Of a DNA stretch of 64,000 nt, positions 1 to 12,260 are shown piece by piece. A program made the position numbers and the translations under genes. Under the pieces are notes generated by a model that was not told where the DNA came from, did no database searches, and saw only the letters and a list, made by a program, of their open reading frames with translations. The stretch is from positions 8,322,501 through 8,386,500 of the forward strand of contig NC_056764.1 of NCBI RefSeq assembly GCF_018687715.1. Direction: 5' to 3'. The stretch's first letter is position 1, and each line of letters starts with the position of its first letter. This DNA comes from Carya illinoinensis (Eukaryota > Streptophyta > Magnoliopsida > Fagales > Juglandaceae).

Positions 1-246
1 AATTGATCGTCCTCCCCAGATCACCCATGCTCAACATCATAGCCACGTAATTGACCAAACTCAGTAGCTAAAGTATAGCAATAAGTAAATACAGAGCGGT
101 TCAAGCTTCACTATCATGCAGTAAACAAACTCTCAGAACTAAATGTAATATCATGCTGCTTAAAAGAGAATTTGATATGTGAAAAAGACTTGGATGCTAC
201 ATGGCATGCTCATGAAAAACAAGCAGATAGTTGAGTGAAGGCTTAC
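1..246 (-). other. Intron of DDB2
   Basis: This stretch follows the GTAAGC donor at 246 read on the minus strand. I see no further convincing DDB2 exon before the window edge. A short open stretch near 1-60 does not resemble the family. Confidence 0.6.
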
Positions 247-1051
247 TGGAAGAATGTCTGGTCTGAGCTGGCGCTCAAAGACATATTCCAATGAGTTACG
301 GGTATTTCTGCGGGGTGCAGGGATGACCCCATGCTCAGTAGCCACCCGATGCGGGCATGTCATTGTAGTGTGGCCTTCAATTCACAAAACCCACATGCCA
401 AACACATCACCAACATCATAATAAGACCAATTACAATTTTGCTAACAATGTGTGCAATATAAAGTTATAAAATTATAATGCTGAAGTTGATAGTAAGAAC
501 ATAACAAATGAAGTGAACAGGAAAAAAAAAAGAAATCCTAATTGCGGTTTTATTAGCATAAATAAGAATTTTTAAAAAGAGATTAAACTTAACAACATAC
601 CCGGCATTTTGCATAAAAAGCAAGGTTTCATGGGGCAGTCTATGTAAGTAGCCCCCTTGAATCCCGCTTCATGACCTGCCTTTTTGCAAACCTGGAACAC
701 CACCAATAAAAAGAATAAATCAAAACAATAAACGAAATGGGGTATCAAAACACTACAAGAACACCTTGTTGGGTAAGCCTTTACTTTGCAAACTTTCTTA
801 AGACTAAGAGTAATGGGCGCTTTGCCTTTCTTCTTCGCATCCAAACCTTCTGCCTTTCTCTCTCGGTTTTTGTTCTCCAAGGCTTCCTCCTCTTCCCCTT
901 CTTCGTTTTCCCCTCTTTCCGCTTCTTCTTCTTCTCGGTTGTCTTCATCTTCTTCTCCTTCTTCTTCGTCTTCTGACGAGCTGCGTTCAGAGTCGGAGTC
1001 TCTCTCTATGACAACTTTCGGGAAGGACGTTCTTCTGGTCTGTGGGGCCAT
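247..1051 (-). CDS. DDB2: DNA damage-binding protein 2 (DDB2), N-terminal exons, partial
   Basis: Three coding exons join in frame on the minus strand: 1051-785, 691-601 and 374-247, each with GT-AG borders. The gene continues beyond the left edge, so the WD40 propeller is not seen. The start was set at the methionine at 1051 (MAPQTRRTSFPK), because the upstream in-frame ATG at 1078 adds residues unlike the family. Residues 1-89 form a basic start followed by a long Glu/Asp/Ser-rich acidic stretch. Exons 2-3 encode a plant DDB2 hallmark: a CxxC...H...C segment, then a clear zinc knuckle (CFLCKMPGH..TCPHR) split by intron 2, then the RNTRNSLEYVFERQLRP linker. In the family, DDB2 is the substrate receptor of the CUL4-DDB1 ubiquitin ligase and recognises UV photoproducts in global-genome nucleotide excision repair in the nucleus. 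Family assignment is confident; function is inferred from it. Confidence 0.88.
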
Positions 1052-3126
1052 CTTTGGAAACCAACAAGGACCCAACAATGATGTTGATACGAGAAATCAG
1101 GAATCAGAAATGGAATCGAAGAGACCCAGAGCTGAAATTGGTAGCGACGAGGAAATAGTAAACCGACCATTCCGCCCGAAGGGCTTTGAATATTAAACTA
1201 CTGAAATGCCCCTGGATTATGAAGTGGGCGATTGACTTTCCTGCCTTCGCGAAATGAACACAATTCAAGCTAGACAGAGACCATAAAGGAAACGGATACT
1301 CTTGGAATAATATTTTCATTCTCGGGCTATGCCCGGTATTTGGTTTTTGGTGGTGGCGGGAGACGACGTGGCTAATTCTATGCCGTTTGGGCTCTGCGCA
1401 ATCGGGCAACGATGTCGTTTCGAGTTTCTAGCACCGGTTTCCAACTTTCCATTAGGCATTGTTATTGAATTATATATATATATATATATATATGTAAATG
1501 ATAATTTTGATGAATGTAAGATAAATTTAGATTTTGACTATTTTATTTATATAAATCTTCATATTAGAATAATTATTTTTTATTATATAATAATAAAATA
1601 ATATAAGATAAATTTGACTTTGATTATTTATATCAAACTTCTACATTAAATTATTTATTTATTTATTATATAATAATTATTAATATAGTAATAAATAATT
1701 CACATCAAATCTTTACATCAGATTTTCTTGATATAAAGTAAAATAAGATATGAGACGAGAGAAAGAAAAAAAATGAAAGTATTGGTTCAGGTATATAGTA
1801 AAAAAAATAAGATTTGAAAATACGAAAGTGAGAGTTAAAGAAAAATAATAAAATATAAATTTACTTGGTATATAGTAAATATCAAATTTGCTTTTTATTT
1901 TTCATTTACTGTAAGTCAAAGCTAAAAACTTTAGATATAAATAATTCAATGTAGCTGATTTTTTCTTTCAATAGATAAAAAGCGAAATAACTTTTAATCT
2001 TTTAGAAATGAATAATCTATTAAAGATGCTCTTACAATGTTTCTATTTGTTTTTCTTTTAGTAGTACATTACTTTCTTGGGCCCCCATAATATTCATCAG
2101 CTCTTTTCTTGCCTCACGAGAGGCCCTAAAGTCGATATATTATATATAAATATAGAAAAAATATATTATCAAGTATATTTATATAATATAATTTAATTTA
2201 AAAAATAAATTTTAAAATCTAAATTTTATAAATCAAATCTTATCATTTAAATAATATAAATTATATACTCTTGATTTGAGAATACGATAACTCACAAATA
2301 TATACCAATAATATTTACACTGATTTAAAATATGAGTGAATCTTGGACTATTTTAAAATAAAAGTTATGTTCTCAACCCGATGTACTGCATGTGCATGAC
2401 ACATTTAGTAAAGTGCTTATTTGATATCATTTGATTTGAAAAATAAATTTTAAATTTTAAATTTTATAAATCAAATTTTTTTATTTAAATTATATAGATA
2501 ATGTGTTTTATATTCCGATTTAAGAATATAATAACTCGCTTTAAAAACTTAGATAAAGTAAAATCTGCACCTTGAACAAAAGCCTCCACATTTCGACCAC
2601 CATTTTAGGAGGAAAAAAGGTTGGGGAGATTCATATTTATCTTTTTATTTGAAATAATGCTACTTGGTCATCTTACGCTCATATAGCCCTCGACATGGTA
2701 CCATCATATGTTACCATATAGTTTATTAAAAATACAAATACAAAAGAGATAGAGAAAATCTATGATTATAATCTTCTTCTTTTTTATTTCCAAAAGCCCT
2801 TTTGTTTTGATCTTTTTGATAAACTAGGTTGCCACGTCAAAAAGGTTATTTGAGCAATAAATTTAAGATAACCTAGTAGTGATACTCTTATTTTGACATC
2901 GGGTAGTTCTAGATGTAATTACAATTTTACATACAAGATCAATTTTATTAAAATATTAAAATTTTAAATTTTAAATTTTATAATTTTTACCATATTAAAT
3001 TATCAATAACTTATACGTCAACACATATTTTTATATAAGTAAAAATTATAAATATAAATATTATTTTTCTTTTAACCACTCATCTTTCCAATTTTCGAAA
3101 GAAGAGAGAGAAACATATAGTTCTTC
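1052..3126. other. DDB2 upstream region and AT-rich intergenic DNA
   Basis: 1052-1460 is mixed-composition DNA that should hold the DDB2 5' UTR and promoter; no specific element was identified. From about 1470 the sequence is strongly AT-rich, starting with a short TA repeat at 1472-1492, and has no credible coding region. Confidence 0.6.
2188..2540. repeat. Two diverged copies of an AT-rich repeat
   Basis: Segments near 2188-2300 and 2427-2540 share the order TTTATAAATCAAAT, ATTTAAAT, then AATA(C/T)GATAACTC or a close variant, in direct orientation. A related segment in reverse orientation lies near 40385-40520. They look like old copies of one dispersed non-coding repeat; no target duplications could be defined. 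Confidence 0.4.
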
Positions 3127-4790
3127 CAAACTCTTTTTTTTTTTTTTAAGTCAATACTTTACTTGTAATATTATCAAGTAGAATGTTCTCTACAATCTTT
3201 TTTCCTCGAAACTGAAGAAAAAACTTGACTCGAACATTCCTCTAACAAAACTCTGTCCTCTCGTATGTTTAAAGCTAACTTTGCAAGTGTATGAGCCACT
3301 GAATTAGCTTCTCTAAAATTAACTGCCCATTCCTTTCCATTAAGCATTCTTCTAGCATCTTCAATCAAAACTCCTTACTCAGTGCATATTTCTTCTTTAC
3401 TTGTAACTGCTTTGACTAGTATCTGAGTATCACCCTCTAAACATACTTGTGTCCGGGCTAGCTCGATATAGAATGTCATAGACTTCCTCATTGCTACAAC
3501 TTCTACAATTGCAGGTTTTGAACAATCATTAACAGTGTCACATAATGAGGCCAATACTTCCTCTTCTGCATTTCTTATAATCACACCAATACTTGCCATT
3601 TTTTAATATGAATTCACAGCAACATCCCAATTTACGTTCACATTACTGCCTTTTGGTTTCTTCCATTTGATTTTTTGTCTCACTGAGATTTGCTGCTATA
3701 AATCAACCTGCAACTTGTTTTGAGCTGACTGGTACTCCAATAGTCTTTGCTTAGCAAAACAGTATAATTGTCTCAGATTCTCAAATCTGTCTTAAAAAAT
3801 CAGAGAGTTTCTCCTGTGCCAAAGCCTCCTCATCACACATGCCACCAGTTCAATATCCTCTAGCTTTAGTTTTTCAGTGATCTTTTGCCACAAACTCATA
3901 AAATCAATGCCAACTATCGACATTGAATAGACTTTGCAATCTCCAAGCATACTTCATGTCCCATCGAATAGACATAAAATACCTTTTTCACTTGTGCCCC
4001 ATACTTCATGTCTTCAACTGCAGTCATACTTAATGGGATATTCCTAGGGGTGGCAATATGTCACACGACCCGTTAACCCAACACGAATACGACACGATAA
4101 TAGCGGGTTAGGGTTTAGCCTTAATGGGTTCGGGTCAAAACGGGTTGACCCGTTAAGACACGATTGCTTAACGGGTTGATAACGGGTTAACCCGTTTTGA
4201 CCCGTTATGACACGTTAAGAAAGTTAAAGTTACAATTATACCCTTATATCTAAAAATAAAATTGTTAGAATTTCAATTTCGATATTTTTATTATTTGAAT
4301 TGTAGTTTTGGACTTATAATTAGTTTTATAATTTTTATAGATATTGTAATTTTAACATTTATATAAAATTATGCTAAATTTAATCAGGTTAAAAAGGTTA
4401 ATTTCAGGCCTATTCAACCTATTTATATAAATAGTTTAAAATGAGTTGTATTGTGTCGTATTAACCTATTTCGTAATATTTTCTTAATTTATTTGTTTAC
4501 TTATAAAAAAAAAACATATTTCGTAATATTTATTAATGGGTCAAAACGGGTTGACACGACACGACCCGTTATGTTAACGGGTCGTGTTAGGGTTTGAGAT
4601 TTTGACACGATAAGCTTAACGGGTCGGGTTAGGGTTGACCTATATGACCCGTTAACACGATTTGACACGACACGAATACGACCCATTAACACGATTTGAC
4701 ACCCCTAGATATTCCATATAGCTTTTGCCTCTTCCATGTTGATTATCTCATTTACAAAGCTGACCTTCCATTGCCTTGTTTAATACTTTC
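3127..4790 (-). pseudogene. Decayed LINE (non-LTR retrotransposon) 3' portion
   Basis: Read on the minus strand, the tail of a LINE ORF2 is recognisable. Near 4780-4720 and just past the inserted hAT is the post-RT motif EEAKAIWNIPLS. Near 3900-3740 is an SLWQKI..RRLWHRRNSLIF segment. From about 3660 to 3176 there is an RNase H-like domain (WDVAVN, ASIGVIIRN, then FREANSVAHTLAKLAL). In-frame stops (for example within LIF*DRF and NSY*KM) show it is dead. The frame ends close to a T-run at 3133-3147, which is the poly(A) tail seen from the other strand. A 663-bp hAT interrupts it at 4045-4707, and much of the zinc-binding/connector region seems deleted. Known for the family: target-primed retrotransposition. 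No function is expected here. Confidence 0.75.
4045..4707. mobile_element. Non-autonomous hAT element inserted in the LINE
   Basis: The 663-bp element starts TAGGGGTG and ends CACCCCTA (8-bp terminal inverted repeats) and is flanked by a perfect 8-bp target duplication, GATATTCC, at 4037-4044 and 4708-4715. Both ends carry many copies of CGACACGACCCGTTA-like motifs in both orientations, which resemble the subterminal transposase-binding repeats of hAT elements. The AT-rich core at about 4210-4540 has no coding capacity. Confidence 0.9.
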
Positions 4791-5788
4791 ACTGATGAAT
4801 ATATTTTGCTATGAGAATTCATGTTGGTAAGCCTTACGGCATTAATAATCAAGATACAATAAATTAACAAAAATGTTAGGGACACAACCAATATATAATT
4901 AGTACATAACCACATAATAAGTATTAATTTTTTTAAAAAGTTATCGATTATTACTTTACCTCATGTAGTGTATTTGAATTAAAATATATATATATATATA
5001 TCTATTCATTGTGAAGTTATAATTAAGGTTATGTCCATACTAGTTCTCACTAATTCATCCATAGAAAGTTTTTAATTAAGTATAATTATTGACACATCAA
5101 ACACACAATTAGTTAGTATAAAAAAAATATTTGTATTTTGAAATGTTATTACAACTAATGTGATTCTACAATAAACTACATGTTTATAGGCTAACTTGCA
5201 AGTAATTGAACTGGAAGTGGTTAACTTGTAATTCAACTAGATAAGTGTTATAGTCATAAAACAATTCTATAAAAGTGAATCTGTAAACTAACATGTCTTT
5301 ATATGTTACATTATATCTATTTTACAATAAAAGTAATTTTACAATCTAATATATCACATCGAGACATATCAATTTGTAAGTTACTTTTATCAATTTATGT
5401 AATCTCTTTATAATTAAAATATTTATCGTCCAACTAATATGTTATCCTTTATCGTAACAAGGGGAGGGTGACATTGTTGGTTCTAACCCCATAGATCGTA
5501 CGTCCTATTTTTGAAAAAGAAGATGCTTTCGCCGGTATTTAGACGCATCATATAATCATCACAATGATACATAGTAACATATCTGATACTTAATAAGTTA
5601 CCATGATATTATAATTGCGGTTTGACAATTTCAAGAAAGAAAAATTCTACTTGTCATCTCTTACACTGCACATCAATATATGATTTGTCATTTTATGTAT
5701 AAGTGATTTCATAGTCAAATTTTAAGCTGAACTTGTCATGTTCTGTGCAATATAACCTTTAAAACTCGTTGATATTCATAATAAGACC
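4791..5788. other. AT-rich intergenic DNA without genes
   Basis: No credible open reading frame, RNA gene or intact element seen. It contains a short TA repeat near 4985-5000 and ends in the left target duplication of the next hAT. Confidence 0.6.
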
Positions 5789-8700
5789 TAGGGGTGTACA
5801 AGAAACTGGAGAACCGACCTCCACCGACGGCAACCGACCGCCAGATGCCGGAACTAGTGAAGAACCGGTCGGCCGGCAGTAGAAATAAATAGGAACCGAT
5901 CACGATCGGTTCGGTCCCAGTTCGCCCACACAGAAAACCGGTAAACCGACCGACCAATCGTATATATTTTAAATATATATCTTATATAAAAACGACGACG
6001 TTTCATATGAAACGACGTCGTTTTATTTAAGTGAGTAACAAAAAAATTTAAGTAGGACGACGCTGTTTGGCCTCAACCAAACGACGTCGTTTGGTTGGGA
6101 ATGGATTAGGGTTATTACCCTTCCCGTTCCCAGTTCCCCCCTTCCCTCTCCCTATTCTCTTATGCCGCCCCCCTCCCCCCCGATTCTCTCTCTCTCTCTC
6201 TCTGACGATCTCTGTTGAATGGCGCCGCAGGCTGAACCGGTGAACCGCCGCAGCACTCCGTGACTCCCTCGCAAGCCGGCCTCTGTGAGTATTCTTGTGA
6301 TGTTTTTTCTGTTATATATATTATATATAATCTGTTATATATGATTATAATTATAAATTTTAATCTGTTATATATATTATATATATAATCTGTTTTATAG
6401 ATATAAGTGTATATAAATTTTAATCTATTATATATATTATATATAATGTATATATATTATATATATAAATCGTATCTAATATTGAATCTTTTATAATGTA
6501 TATATATCGTATAATGTATATATATATAATCTGTTATAATGCGTATAAACAGTTATATATATTATATATATAATTAGTATTCTGATTTATAGATATATAA
6601 TTATAAATTTTAATCTGTTATATATATTATATATATAATGTATATATTATATATATATATATATAAATCGTATCTATTTTGTTATATATATATATGTATA
6701 TACTTTGTTATATATTAACTTATATAACTTGTTGTGTAATGTGTATATATATAACTTGTTAATTATTTATATAAATTGAGAGAAGATGTGTGAACAACTT
6801 AGATTAGAGCCTTAAACTTGTGATGTTTGCCATGTTGCAAACTAGCTGCTGGAATATTTTGTGTTATGTTTGCCAATTTTCAAATTTGTGATGTTGTATA
6901 ACATTTATATTTTGTTTTATAATTTAGATGGATTCTTCTTCGTCTCTTATTGATGTTGATACAAATGAAACTCAACCAACCATTAATTTGGAAGAAGATG
7001 TGAGAGAGACCAATGTCCCAAAACCCCTTAGTGCCCCTACTAGTAGTACTTGTCCATTACCTAAGAAACGGACAAGTCGATTGTATGGGATCATTTTACG
7101 AAGGTGGATGGTTGTCATGTAGATTATCCAAAAGCTAAATGTAATTATTGTGGCAAGATGTATGCTTGCCACTCAAAGAGGAATGGAATTTCAACGATGC
7201 AAAATCATTTGCCTTCTTGTTATAAAAATCCTCATAAATGTGGACCTGTGGATAGTATAAAAAAACATTGACAGGTGAGGCATCACCTGAGGAGGGGGTT
7301 GGAGAGAGTGATGGTAGTATATTATGGACTCTTGTAACCCACAAATTTAGTGAAGAGATTGCGAGGTTGGCTATTGCAGAAATAGTAATTGTTGATGAAA
7401 TGCCATTTAGGATTGTTGAAGGATAAGGATTTAGAAAACTTGCTTGGTCTCTTGAACCCCGGTTTAAAGTTCCATGTCAAGTCACAATTGCAAGAGATTG
7501 TATGAAGTTGTATGAAGTAGAAAATGGGAAACTAAAAAAAGTGTTTAGAGATGGTGGCATGAGGATTTCCTTGACGACAAATACATGGATATCAGTACAG
7601 AATTTGAATTATATGTGTCTGACTGCACATTTCATTGATAAGAATTGGAAATTGTAGAAAAAATTAATTAATTTTTTTTAATCCCTAATCATCGAGGGGA
7701 TACCATTGGAATATATGTTGAGTCGTGCTTACTTGATTGGGGTATTGATAAAATATTTACTGTAACTGTTGATAATGCAAGTTCAAATGATACTGCAATT
7801 CCCTATTTGAAACAGTTTTTGACAGGGAATTTGTTAGAGGGTAAGTATATGCACATGAGATGTTGTGCCCACGTATTGAATCTTATTGTGAGTAAGGGTT
7901 TGAATGAGTGCAATTATGCAATTACAATGGTTAGAAATGCAGTGAGATATGTGTGTTCATCCCCCGCAAGATTAGAGAAGTTTAAGAGATGTGCAGAAAA
8001 AGAAAAAATTGATTGTAAGAAAATGTTGTGTCTTGATGTACAGACACGATAGAACTCAACCTATTTGATGTTGGAGGCAGTTGAGAAGTTTGAGAAGGCT
8101 TTCAGGCGGATGAAGAGTGAGGATTATAATTTCCTCTCTTACTTTAATGATGGGCACATGGGACCTCCTAAAGCTACAGAATGAGAGACAGTGCGGGTGT
8201 TTGTCAAGTTTTTAGAGATGTTTTATGAAGCCACTACTAGATTTTTTGGATCTTTATATGTGACAGCTAATACCAGTTTTTTAGAGATTTGTGATCTCCA
8301 AACTGAATTGATTATGCTGAGTGAGAGTACTAATACTTGTTTGAGGAGTATGGCCATAAACATGAGAACCAAATATGATAAGTATTGTGGGTCATTAGAT
8401 AGGATGAACTTGTTCATATTAATCGATGTTGTGCTTGATCCACAAAGCAAGTTAGGACTTCTCACTTTTCATTTGAAGAAAATCCATGATGAGTTTCGTG
8501 CTGAAGAGTTGGTTTCGAATGCGAGATAGGTATTAGTAGATTTGTATGCAGAGTATAATGTTATATTTGGTTCCACCACGAGTACTCCAGTTTCTCAACC
8601 TCCTCCAACATCTAGATCCATGAATGTTAGTGATGGCAAACGTGAGACCAAATGGTTTAAGGAGTGGTATAGGGCATCTTACTCCATGGGATCTAATATT

Positions 8701-9762
8701 ACCAAAACTGAAGTGGAACGATATTTATCAGATGGTTGTGAGGCACTCAGTGAATCGTTTGACTTGTTGACTTGGTATAAAATAAATGAGGCTAACTATC
8801 CTATACTTGCGAGGATTGCACGAGACTTATTAATCATGCCTGTTTCCACAGTTACATCCGAGTCAGTATTTAGTACGAGAGGTCGTGTGCTTGATCCTTT
8901 TCGGAGTTCGTTGGCTCCGAGAACTGTTGAGGGACTTATTTGCACTCAAAATTAGTTAAGGCATCCGGTAACACACATTGATATCCGAGAGACTATGGAT
9001 AATGTGGAGAGCTTTGTAGTAGAATCAGGTAATGTTTTCAAATTTTCATTGTAATTTAATTTTACATATTTTTCATAATATGAATTCACTAACATTTGAT
9101 ATTTTATTCTTATTTATTCTTATAGAGTTGACTGCACAATCGAACGTGACAAGTATTGAGGATTGAACATTGAAGGCTTGAAACAATAATGAGTGAACTT
9201 GAAGATCGATATTCTTAATTTTTTGCATTGTTGCTATGTTTAAGTCTTTAAGACAATTTGTTTTCATTTATTTATGTTATTTGTTGTACTTATATTTTTG
9301 CTATGCTTAAGATAATTTGGTTTGTTTTTCAAATTTGTAATATGTAATACTAAATATCTAGAGAAGTTGTTTTTATTTATTTTTAATTATGTAGTAAGTA
9401 ATATAGTAATTAGTTAGTTAATATGATGAATACTTTGGTTATTTATTATTTATATTTATTTATAATATGAATTATGATGAATGATGAATTATTAGTTAAG
9501 AACAAAAAATTAAAAAGATGTTGGATAATGAATTCAGGAAAAATATATATATAACAAAAAAAAAAAACCCAAACATATTGGATAAAAGGGCCAAAACCGG
9601 GCCCAAAACCCACGGGCCCAAACAAGGGGAACAGACCAGAATCGACCGGTTTTCTTCCCCCAGCACGGTCGGTTTCGGCCGGTTGATGCATTATTCTTTT
9701 AAGGACCAGCCGGTTTCGGTTTAGGCCTAAAATTGAAATCGGCCAGTCGGTTTTCAACCCTA
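5789..9762 (+). mobile_element. Full-length but degenerate hAT transposon
   Basis: The 3974-bp element begins TAGGGGTGTAC and ends TTTTCAACCCTA, with a perfect 8-bp target duplication ATAAGACC at 5781-5788 and 9763-9770. Both ends are rich in CCGGTC/GACCGG motifs typical of hAT subterminal repeats. A 5' segment (about 5985-6090) contains ACGACGTCGT palindromes. Next come a CT run (6184-6203), possible 5' UTR, and a long TATATA-rich tract (6310-6770) that may be an intron. A plus-strand transposase pseudogene follows at 6928-9166. This is the only copy here large enough to have been autonomous. Confidence 0.92.
6928..9166 (+). pseudogene. hAT transposase pseudogene (BED finger, RNase H-like fold, C-terminal dimerisation domain)
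   Basis: The domain order matches plant RICESLEEPER-type transposases. The start codon at 6928 is followed by an acidic leader. A BED zinc finger (CNYCGKM...HSKRNG...NHLPSC) lies at about 7085-7225, one base out of frame from the leader. The RNase H-like core runs from about 7425 with GFRKLAWSLEPRF, ISLTTNTW, FTVTVDNASSND and HMRCCAHVLNLIV. The hAT dimerisation domain (WYKINEANYPILARIARD, PVSTVTSESVFSTRGR) is at about 8760-8950. A small 3' exon after an intron at 9029-9125 ends at TGA 9166. In-frame stops include those at 7424, 7654, 8050, 8182, 8527 and 8953, plus at least one more frameshift around 7260. It cannot encode an active protein as it stands. Known role of the family: cut-and-paste transposition. 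Confidence 0.88.
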
Positions 9763-9774
9763 ATAAGACCTTTA

Positions 9775-10025
9775 AGATAGTGGTCGTTAAACCAAACTCA
9801 ACTCATCTAAAATAAATTATTGATGAGATCCACTACTTTATCAATTTCCCATAAAAAAGTTAAAACCCATTTCAACCTATTCATATATTTCAACATATTT
9901 CATGCATTTCAACTTAAAAAGTTAAAATATCTCAACCTAAAGAAGTTAAACACCTCTCAATAGGACCCACAAAATATGCTACTATTCATAACTTAACTCA
10001 TCTCAATATCCAAACATAGCCTAAA
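9775..10025. repeat. Dispersed AT-rich repeat with CAACTCATCT/CCAAACATAGCC ends
   Basis: The segment is marked by repeated CTCAAC(C/T)/CATCTCA motifs and ends TATCCAAACATAGCC. Similar wording occurs in AT-rich stretches near 12440-12740, 29600-29750 and 55710-56010, so it is probably one old MITE-like family. No clean inverted repeats or target duplications were found. Confidence 0.35.
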
Positions 10026-10543
10026 ACTATTTAAATTTAAATTATTAAATTAATAATTATTTAATATAAAAACGAAACATATTGCTTCTTTACCCTTTGA
10101 CATGGCACCACTCGTGACTTATTAAAAAAAATTAAAAGAAGATATAGTTAAAATAAAAGGGCACCTGAAAATACAAAAAGATGAAGATTAAAACCTTAGA
10201 TTTCTTTTACTCTTTTATATTTGTGTTTTTAATTTTTTTAATAATCTATTTATTGTGATGCCACATCAAGAAATGACAAAGTAAATGGTCTAAATTATGA
10301 GGCATAGTAACATTACTTATAATTAAATATCTTGTTGTCTTACCATTAGTGAAAAACATTATCGACAAGGGAAAATGCTTGTTGAATTGAGAATTGTGAT
10401 CGACAGTTGGGTTTCTCCAATTCCAAAAATGACGTCGTTTAATTCAAGAAGGCTACCACATCAGCAGCCGCGTGCGCCGTTTGTGAGCCGTTTTCATCTA
10501 TTGATTATATTCAGTGTTTTTCAAAATTTTTTATAAATATTAT

Positions 10544-10714
10544 GAGAAATAATATTTGTAGTTGTGGTTGTGTAAGCGGCATACAATTGTTTTGAAAAAA
10601 ATAAATTAATATGGAACCCATATAAAAAAAATTAACTTTTTAATCGTAAATTTTATTCTTTTTTAAAATGATTATATGATATTTATAATTTTATAACTGT
10701 ACTCAAGATTTCTC
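10544..10714. mobile_element. Small MITE with 9-bp target duplication (Mutator-like), copy 1
   Basis: The 171-bp element has ends GAGAAAT...ATTTCTC and is flanked by a perfect 9-bp duplication, AAATATTAT, at 10535-10543 and 10715-10723. It shares its interior (GTTGTGCAAGCGGC-like start, TTTGAAAAAAAT, ACTTTTTAATC) with the element at 58939-59112. Nine-bp duplications are typical of Mutator-type insertion, but the transposase family is inferred. Confidence 0.8.
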
Positions 10715-11089
10715 AAATATTATAACTCAAAGTCCGAACTTCAATTGTTTGCCTGGCCAATGCAGCGATTTTATCATAAAACTCTTCATATTTTGGCCGG
10801 ACTAGAGTATAAGAAAAGAAGAAAAGAAGAAAAGAAAAGAAAAGAAAGATGTGACACTACTTTATCTTGAGTAATAATGGGATTGGTACGTAAAAATAGT
10901 TTAACCTATTGATGACCTACTTTAATCATAAGTGCTCTTTGAATTGATATGAAAACCTATGTACACGAGTGTGGTGTCACATCAGTTTCTCTACCCTGAC
11001 GCACTACTACGAACCAGTGTTGAACAAGTCCTTGTAATCGTCGGATCCTCTCTTTTTCTCTTCCATCCTTCCATAATGAAATTTATTTA

Positions 11090-12260
11090 TTTATTTTTTA
11101 ATCGTTAATTTAACGGACTTAACATTTGCATTAATTTTTTTTAAAAAAATATTTTTTATATATTTTATTGATATAATTAACTGTATTAAATTTTTTAATA
11201 CATAATTAATTATATTAATAAAATATATAAAAAAATACATAAAAATAATTTTATATATAATTTTTTTAAATATATATAAAATATAATATAAAAAAATAAC
11301 ATTTTACAGTAACATAAAGAAACATTGTTGTGCTTATAATGATATACCTCTTATCTCCCATCCATGAATTTTATTATTTATTTATTGATTTTTTTTTCAC
11401 CAAATTTTTTTTCTACGTGGCCAGAAAATGAAATAATTTATAATAAAAATTTTATATGTAATCATTTTTACGTAATTTTTTATTCATTTTATTAATATAA
11501 TTAGTTATATATTAAAAAAATTAATATAAAATGTATAAAAAATATATAAAAATAATTATATATAATATTATTTTATTTATAATTATATTTATCAACAGTA
11601 CATAAAGAATATCATTAATTGTATTCCATAATTTCTCTCTAGTCCTGGGTGGCTGCTCCTCGATCGCATTTGTTGTAAGGTCATTTTCTGCAGGTGGTTG
11701 AACCAACTACAAAGGCAGCGAGTAACGATGAAGCCCGCAATCATGACAGCTGCATGTCATTTATTATCATACATATAATATATATAATATTTAAAAAATA
11801 TATATATCTAATTATAAGTAAAATTATGTACTAATTTATGTATTAATATGATATAATTGATCAAAAAATAAATTTTATTAAAAAAAATGTTAATTTAAAT
11901 TTTAAATATGAATGAATCAATATTAATACACAGATTAGTACGCGACTGTGCTTATATATAATAAAAATATTTAAAGAATTACTTTGGACATAAAAAAATT
12001 CTATAAAATAAATTATCACGTGATATAGTTTTATAAAATTTATTAAATATATTTTATAATAAAAATAATTTTATAATTTAATATATTACGTTAAATTATA
12101 TTAATTTATAGTTTTATTTATATAAAAATTTTATATACAATCACTTTTTTATATTTTTTTATTAATATGATTAATTAGATATTAAAATAATTTAATGTAA
12201 TCAATTATATTAATAAAATATATAAAAATAACTCTATATAATAATATTATTATTTTTATG
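11090..12260. repeat. Three copies of an AT-rich palindromic repeat
   Basis: Segments near 11150-11270, 11445-11575 and 12122-12250 share the sequence order TTTTATATATAAT, ATTAATATAATTA and TAATAAAATATATAAAAA, and each is roughly self-complementary. They resemble one small MITE family, but no target duplications could be fixed because the flanks are equally AT-rich. Confidence 0.35.

Noticed and set aside
786..1196. 136-codon plus-strand frame rich in Ser/Phe
   Set aside because: It is the antisense of the acidic Glu/Ser-rich first exon of DDB2.
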